Source: Aaosphaeria pasadenensis
Lineage: Eukaryota; Ascomycota; Dothideomycetes; Pleosporales
DNA: 64,000 nt
NCBI GenBank assembly: GCA_022813625.1
Contig: JAKLMB010000030.1
Span: 248,001-312,000, forward strand
Reading direction: 5' to 3'
Part shown: positions 59,804 through 64,000 of the stretch, piece after piece
How the letters are laid out: each line of letters starts with the position of its first letter
How positions within the stretch are numbered: position 1 is the stretch's first letter
Made by a program: the position numbers and the translations under genes
Notes under the pieces: generated by a model
Databases searched by the model: none
Told to the model about the DNA's origin: nothing
What the model saw: only the letters and a program-made list of their open reading frames with translations

Positions 59804-60691
59804 CTACCTCTTCCTCCACCTTACCCTCCCCACCCACTTAACCCAAGCCCTCACATCCTCCCTCTCCTCCAACAACTCGACGCTCCAGAACTCCCTCGCC
59901 AGCTCCTCGTTGCTCGCAGCCCGGTGCACGAAGCTGTGGCACGCGCGGCACAACCAAGCGACGCTGTTCAGCATCTCCTCGGCGTGCCAGCCGCGCTTCC
60001 GGACCCGGTCGTGCGTGGACCGCGGGATCAGGTGGTGGTACGTCAGGGGGATCCAGTCGCGGTGGCAGAGCTCGCACTCAGTGGTGCGGGTCGTGGTCCA
60101 GATTGGCGGCGGGGACGTCGTGGAGGTGATGTAGGCGTCGAGGATGGAGTGGAAGAAGTTGTGGAGGTCTGTGGCGTCGGGTTCTGGTGGGAGGAGGCTG
60201 TAGGAAGAGAGGTTCTCGATTGCGATTGGGGAGATGGTGGAGAGGAGGGTCGCCGTTGTTGATGCGGTGACGGGCGTGGAGTATTCGTCTTGTAGCCGTG
60301 TTGAGTCTTTCCATTTGGCGTATGATAATGTCCGGAGAGTCTCTGGCAAAGATGGGAATATGAGACTTGACAGATACTGTAAAACATGATTAGCTTCAGC
60401 TCTACGATCACTTCATGTGCCATCGATTCGGAAGCTCCTTACATCTATGAATTCCCCGAGATCCTCCGCATCGTTTCCGTCATTTCGGTCGGTACTTTGG
60501 ACTGTTGAGACCGGCTCAATTGAAGTTTCATCATTCGAGTGATTTCTGACAGAGCTCAGTCTCCCTTTCCTCTTCTTTCTGCTCTTAGTGTCCTCAATTG
60601 GCCTTGCTAGAATTCGAAGGACGGGGTCGCTAAGACATTCGCGGAACGTCTCGTAGTTGGATTGTTCGTCGGGATGTATGTCGTCGCTCAT
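59804..60691 (-). CDS. HNH-motif protein
   Basis: Two exons (60691-60443 and 60376-59804, 66-bp intron) give 273 aa. The N-terminal 80 residues are acidic and disordered, with a basic patch SRKKRKGR that could be a nuclear signal. The C-terminal part contains ECELCHRDWIPLTYHHLIPRST, a Cys-x2-Cys zinc pair followed by a His-His pair, and then NSVAWLCRACHSFVH, a second Cys-x2-Cys with a His. This is the HNH endonuclease-like fold found in many fungal proteins of unknown role. Whether it cuts DNA cannot be judged; the standard asparagine between the histidines appears as N in EEMLNSVAWLC. No mobile-element neighbours are present, so it looks like a resident gene and not an intron-borne nuclease. 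Confidence 0.82.
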
Positions 60692-61411
60692 GGTCACTTA
60701 TCATTTAATGTATATCTCTGCAGCATGTGGAACAGTCCAGGTCGTGGTATGGCGAAGGAAGACATTGTGCGTGCGTGGTGACAGCGTTGGTATATGTATG
60801 TATGTTGCCGCGATGATGTAGGTCGTTGATTGCTCTCAATGACGAATAGTGGCGGGGGCGGGGCCATTGTTGCAGCCCTCATTACTCGTTTCACACCAAA
60901 GTGCGATTGTACACATCTGGGAGACAAGGACAAGGGCGGAGTTCGTCGAGAACATTCTTAACTTAAGCCTGGCTTTGTACATTATAGAAACTCTGAGAAT
61001 GAGCTGGCAAAACTTGCAGCCGTGTGTAGTTAGTTAGTCGTGGTGGCTGGATATGAGCCATAGCGCGGAAGGGCGCCAAAGGCAGCAACATACGAAGCAC
61101 CTTTTGACATGCACGAATCGTTGTGAGATGCAGCGAAATCTCATGATCTATCATTCGCTCTAAACGGGGTGTATAGTCCCAGACCTTTGTAACAGCCCAT
61201 TGTCCAAAATAACATCAGACCATCCAGACCCCCAAACGATCCAGTCACCTATTTAGACAGCCATGCACAAAGCAAGCAACGCCCTGCCAGATGCATTTAC
61301 TTTCCACCCAAATATACGAACCACCGGATGTCCCTCGAAAAGAAAGTACACTTCCACACGGTTGACTTTGAAATGGTAGGGTTCCGGAAGCTTCATCGTC
61401 AGTTATGACGT
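60692..61411. other. Promoter of the HNH gene
   Basis: About 720 bp between two minus-strand genes. No repeat or RNA gene is seen. Confidence 0.5.
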
Positions 61412-62209
61412 TCATTTCTTCTTGCCCTTTCCGCGCTTTGCGCTTCCCATGGCGGCCTCCCTTCTCCTTGCCTCACGCTCCATCTGTTCTGCCCTGGCCT
61501 TCTCTGCCTCTGCCCTCTCCTCGGCTTCGGCCTTCTTCCTGGCAGCCTCGGCCTCACGACGCTCCCTGACGAGCGCCAAACGCTCCAGGTCACTGCGCGC
61601 CTGGTCGGTCTTGCCCTCGGCGTGCATCTTCTCGTATCTTGCCTTGGCCTGCTGAGCCTCCAAGGCCTCGCGCTCCCGGCGTGACAGCTGGGAAATGTCC
61701 TTGGCCTTGCCTTTGCTGCTCTCCGCAGGCTCTTTGACGACGGGCTTTGCGGCCTGGCTGCGCGCCTTGGCGGTGTGGTTCGGGTTCGCGGGCATATCGT
61801 CGTCGTCGTCTTCTTCCTCCTCCTCGGAGTCGGTGGGTAGGTCACCGGGGGCGGCGACCTTCTGCTGCTGCTTTGCTATCGCGGCTTGCTTACGGGCTTT
61901 TGCGGCGGCGCGGCGCTCCTCGCGGGTGAGCTCCTGCTTGGGCTGGCCGTCATCCTCGGAGGATTCCTCCTCAGAGTCTTCCTCCTCCTCTTCAGAGGAC
62001 TCGTCGTCCTTCTTGGATGGTTCCTGCGATTATCCGTCAGTAGTGTGTTCATGGGTTGAGAGTGCCTTTATTGGGGAGCTGAGACATACACCCCACATGC
62101 CTTCGACCTCGCCATCAGCATTGATGGGCTGGAGGTCTCTCGAGAAGTGCTTTCCACCGCCACGCTTGGGCTTGCTGAACTTGCCGCCTCGGCCACGTGC
62201 TGAAGACAT
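61412..62209 (-). CDS. PDAP1/HASP28-like casein-kinase-substrate phosphoprotein
   Basis: Two exons (62209-62090 and 62023-61412, 66-bp intron) give 243 aa. The N-terminus MSSARGRGGKFSKPKRGGGK and the short phrase EGMWGEPSKKDDE match the start of the PDAP1 family. Two acidic serine tracts (SSEEEEEDSEEESSEDDG and TDSEEEEEDDDDD) are strong casein kinase 2 targets. The conserved C-terminal block is LSRREREALEAQQAKARYEKMHAEGKTDQARSDLERLALVRERREAEAARKK, typical of the PP28 domain, with a lysine-rich end. In animals the protein binds PDGF or ribosomal partners; the fungal role is unknown. It is heat-stable, highly charged and probably cytosolic or nucleolar. The large open frame on the other strand is a shadow of its GAG/GAA repeats. 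Confidence 0.88.
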
Positions 62210-63902
62210 GGTGAATATGGGTGTGGGTATGTGTGCGCGTAGAAACTATGTGCGAGGAGACCGGAGTCTTCTTTTTTTCGCCGAGTTGTTGGCTTGCAAG
62301 GCAGGTTTGTAGAGTCGTGTGTGGGTGAGGAGGGATCGTGGGTACCGAGTGTGACTGGTAGGTAAATATATGGTGGAGCCCGTGAGGGAAGGGGAGTGTT
62401 TGAAACTAATCCACGGCAGTCTGTCAGCGCCCTGAAGATGATTTATCCAGGAAGATGGAGGGCTATGATACATACCGATAAGTGGTGTGAATTTGGAGAG
62501 GTTACCAAAATGTGAGGAGGATAGAGTGAATACTTTTGGTAGTGTAGTGATGTCCTAGTCGTAGTGCGTAGTGGGAGAGACGCTTGAGTGACTTGACCCC
62601 GCCAGTCCCAAGTTCCTTTTCCAACTCATCCCTCGTCACTCGTCGCCTGTTCCACGCCATCCCCCATCCGGTATAACCCTCCTTCCCATCCACTCACCCT
62701 GGTCAGGTCCGTCCACCGGCTTAGTCATCCCAAAAAATCGAATATCATTCGCATCCCAGCTGTTCCTCTTTTCTTCTTTTCTTCTTCTTCTTCTTCATGA
62801 AAACGAACCCTTCCAATTCACTCTAAGCCATCCTTCTACATGATGCATTGGAGGGGAAAGAGGAGGGAAGAGTGAATGAAGAAATTCAAAGCGTCCGCTT
62901 ACCCCCTTCTCTTCGATGTTAGAAGTTCTACTTCTTTCGTGGTGCGAAGGTAAATAATTCATGACGATACATACACACGCGCTCCTACCTAGCCTAGGTA
63001 CCCTAGGTAGGTATATATGTAGTAACTAGGTATCCATCTAATCATCTACTCCGTACACGTCTATCCAACTTGTGCCTGAAAGACATCGCGCTCAGTAGAC
63101 ATGGTCCTGGTCCTTAGAACTCCCCCTATCGCTCGTGATTGAATAGCTCGTTCTGCTTTCCCCATATTTTGTCCTGACCCTGGCAACATATGCTAATAGG
63201 TAACTACACCGTACTTGATGTACTATCTTATGTACCCTATATTCATCGTGAGCCGCAATACCATCGCCTCCTGATACTTCTCTGTTCTTCATACCAAGTA
63301 GTTCGACCATCCTGTAAACCTGCTCTTCTATCCTCCTCCATGCGATGCATGCCAGCTTTTCATGGATTTTGTTACTAGATGTTGCATTCGCCATTCTCTT
63401 AGAAGTTTCAAGCAAGCCCTCATATTCATTCGACCGGGCCAATACTACAAGACCATAGGATCGAAACAAACAACTCAGTCTCGGTCAACTTCTGTCTACA
63501 TCGCTCTTTCAACTTGCACGTTCAATCAAAGTCAACGATACTGGGAGAATTGCATGCATTATCATTCTCTAATCCGGAAGAGCTATCATATCTGAATTTG
63601 GCCATGGCCAGAGAAAGCCCCAAGAGAAGAGGGACAGACCCAAAGGCATGCCAAAATTTATCTGCTCGTTATCTGGATCCCATTCCCATCCCAATTTCCG
63701 TATCCATTCCATTATTATATCCTCCATTTTCATTGATCCGTTGATATGATTCCCTCCGAGATTTTGACGCCCCACAAGGAGCATCTCTAAGGAGGAACCG
63801 GATTCATCGCATGGAAAGAGATAGTCAAAGTCGTGAGCCAGTCATCCCCTACCGCCAGTGGTTTGATCGCGTCAAGCCTGACACTCAAGGTTTCGGAGAT
63901 GT
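62210..63902. other. Intergenic region at the right side
   Basis: About 1.7 kb. A CTT/TTC-rich run at about 62770-62797 is simple sequence in the PDAP1 promoter. The rest is AT-rich with no supported gene, and it contains the 3' UTR of the partial gene at the edge. Confidence 0.5.
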
Positions 63903-64000
63903 CTAGATGAACCACATCGCCTCGCGAATGCCCTTGGGCATGTCGACGAGAGGAGGAGCTTCCACCTGGGCCTTGAGCGGGGTTCCAGTCGAGGTTTCCT
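63903..64000 (-). CDS. C-terminal end of an unidentified gene (partial)
   Basis: The minus strand is open from the right edge to a TAG at 63905-63903. The readable end is ETSTGTPLKAQVEAPPLVD followed by MPKGIREAMWFI. Codons are GC-ending, as in neighbouring real genes, which supports coding. The family cannot be named from 31 residues. The gene continues beyond the window. Confidence 0.6.
   Translation of the reverse strand, partial: ETSTGTPLKAQVEAPPLVDMPKGIREAMWFI

Noticed and set aside
61695..62312. 205-codon plus-strand frame opposite PDAP1
   Set aside because: Ser-rich shadow of the GAG/GAA tracts.
1..64000. Secondary-metabolite cluster, transposon or viral insertion
   Set aside because: No polyketide or peptide synthetase, transposase, reverse transcriptase, long terminal repeat or capsid motif is visible on either strand.

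Overview
The window is nuclear DNA of a filamentous ascomycete (Pezizomycotina; a Dothideomycetes-like fungus is my guess, not shown). The evidence is monocistronic genes on both strands with short GT-AG introns (about 48-261 bp), CT-rich leaders, and fungal families: a Cwh43 with fused exonuclease-like end, a P/Q/Y-rich metacaspase, a PL1 pectin lyase and a Syt1/Syt22-type Sec7 protein. I found no rRNA or tRNA genes, transposons, CRISPR arrays or viral genes.

Layout. 0.6-1.6 kb: a short-chain dehydrogenase. 3.9-5.1 kb: linker histone H1, with several ACGCGT boxes around it. 9.5-12.4 kb: Mss4-type phosphatidylinositol-4-phosphate 5-kinase. 14.2-15.4 kb: secreted pectin lyase. 16.9-18.1 kb: LETM1-like mitochondrial membrane protein. 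18.6-21.3 kb: Nab3-type RNA-binding protein. 22.9-23.8 kb: mitochondrial GGQ release-factor-like protein, convergent with Utp6 (23.9-25.3 kb). Utp6 shares a 258-bp divergent promoter with the 12-exon Cwh43 (25.6-29.1 kb). 29.3-30.5 kb: SNIP1/Pml1 FHA protein. 31.4-36.1 kb: large coiled-coil protein. 40.9-45.8 kb: Sec7-PH Arf exchange factor. 50.7-52.4 kb: metacaspase. 53.3-53.7 kb: small mitochondrial LEA-like protein. 54.8-56.7 kb: secreted carboxylesterase. 58.9-59.7 kb: HAD hydrolase, convergent with an HNH protein (59.8-60.7 kb). 61.4-62.2 kb: PDAP1/HASP28-like phosphoprotein. The C-terminal end of one more gene runs off the right edge.

The genes are mostly unrelated housekeeping genes. 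Two loose themes appear. Four neighbours between 18.6 and 30.5 kb act on RNA or translation (Nab3, GGQ factor, Utp6, Pml1-like). Mss4 and the Syt22-like Arf exchange factor belong to one plasma-membrane phosphoinositide pathway known in fission yeast. Three very long gene-free stretches (5.1-9.5, 36.1-40.9 and 45.8-50.7 kb) lie next to regulatory genes and hold only low-complexity DNA, short repeats and long leaders.

I did not find a clearly new biological system. The best leads are the possible anticodon-binding-like domain in Nab3, the ACGCGT cluster around histone H1, an unexplained coiled-coil-like reading frame inside an intron of the coiled-coil gene, and the 13-bp tandem repeat near 54.3 kb. 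Exon boundaries were read by hand from splice signals and phase; every spliced model given has a length divisible by three.
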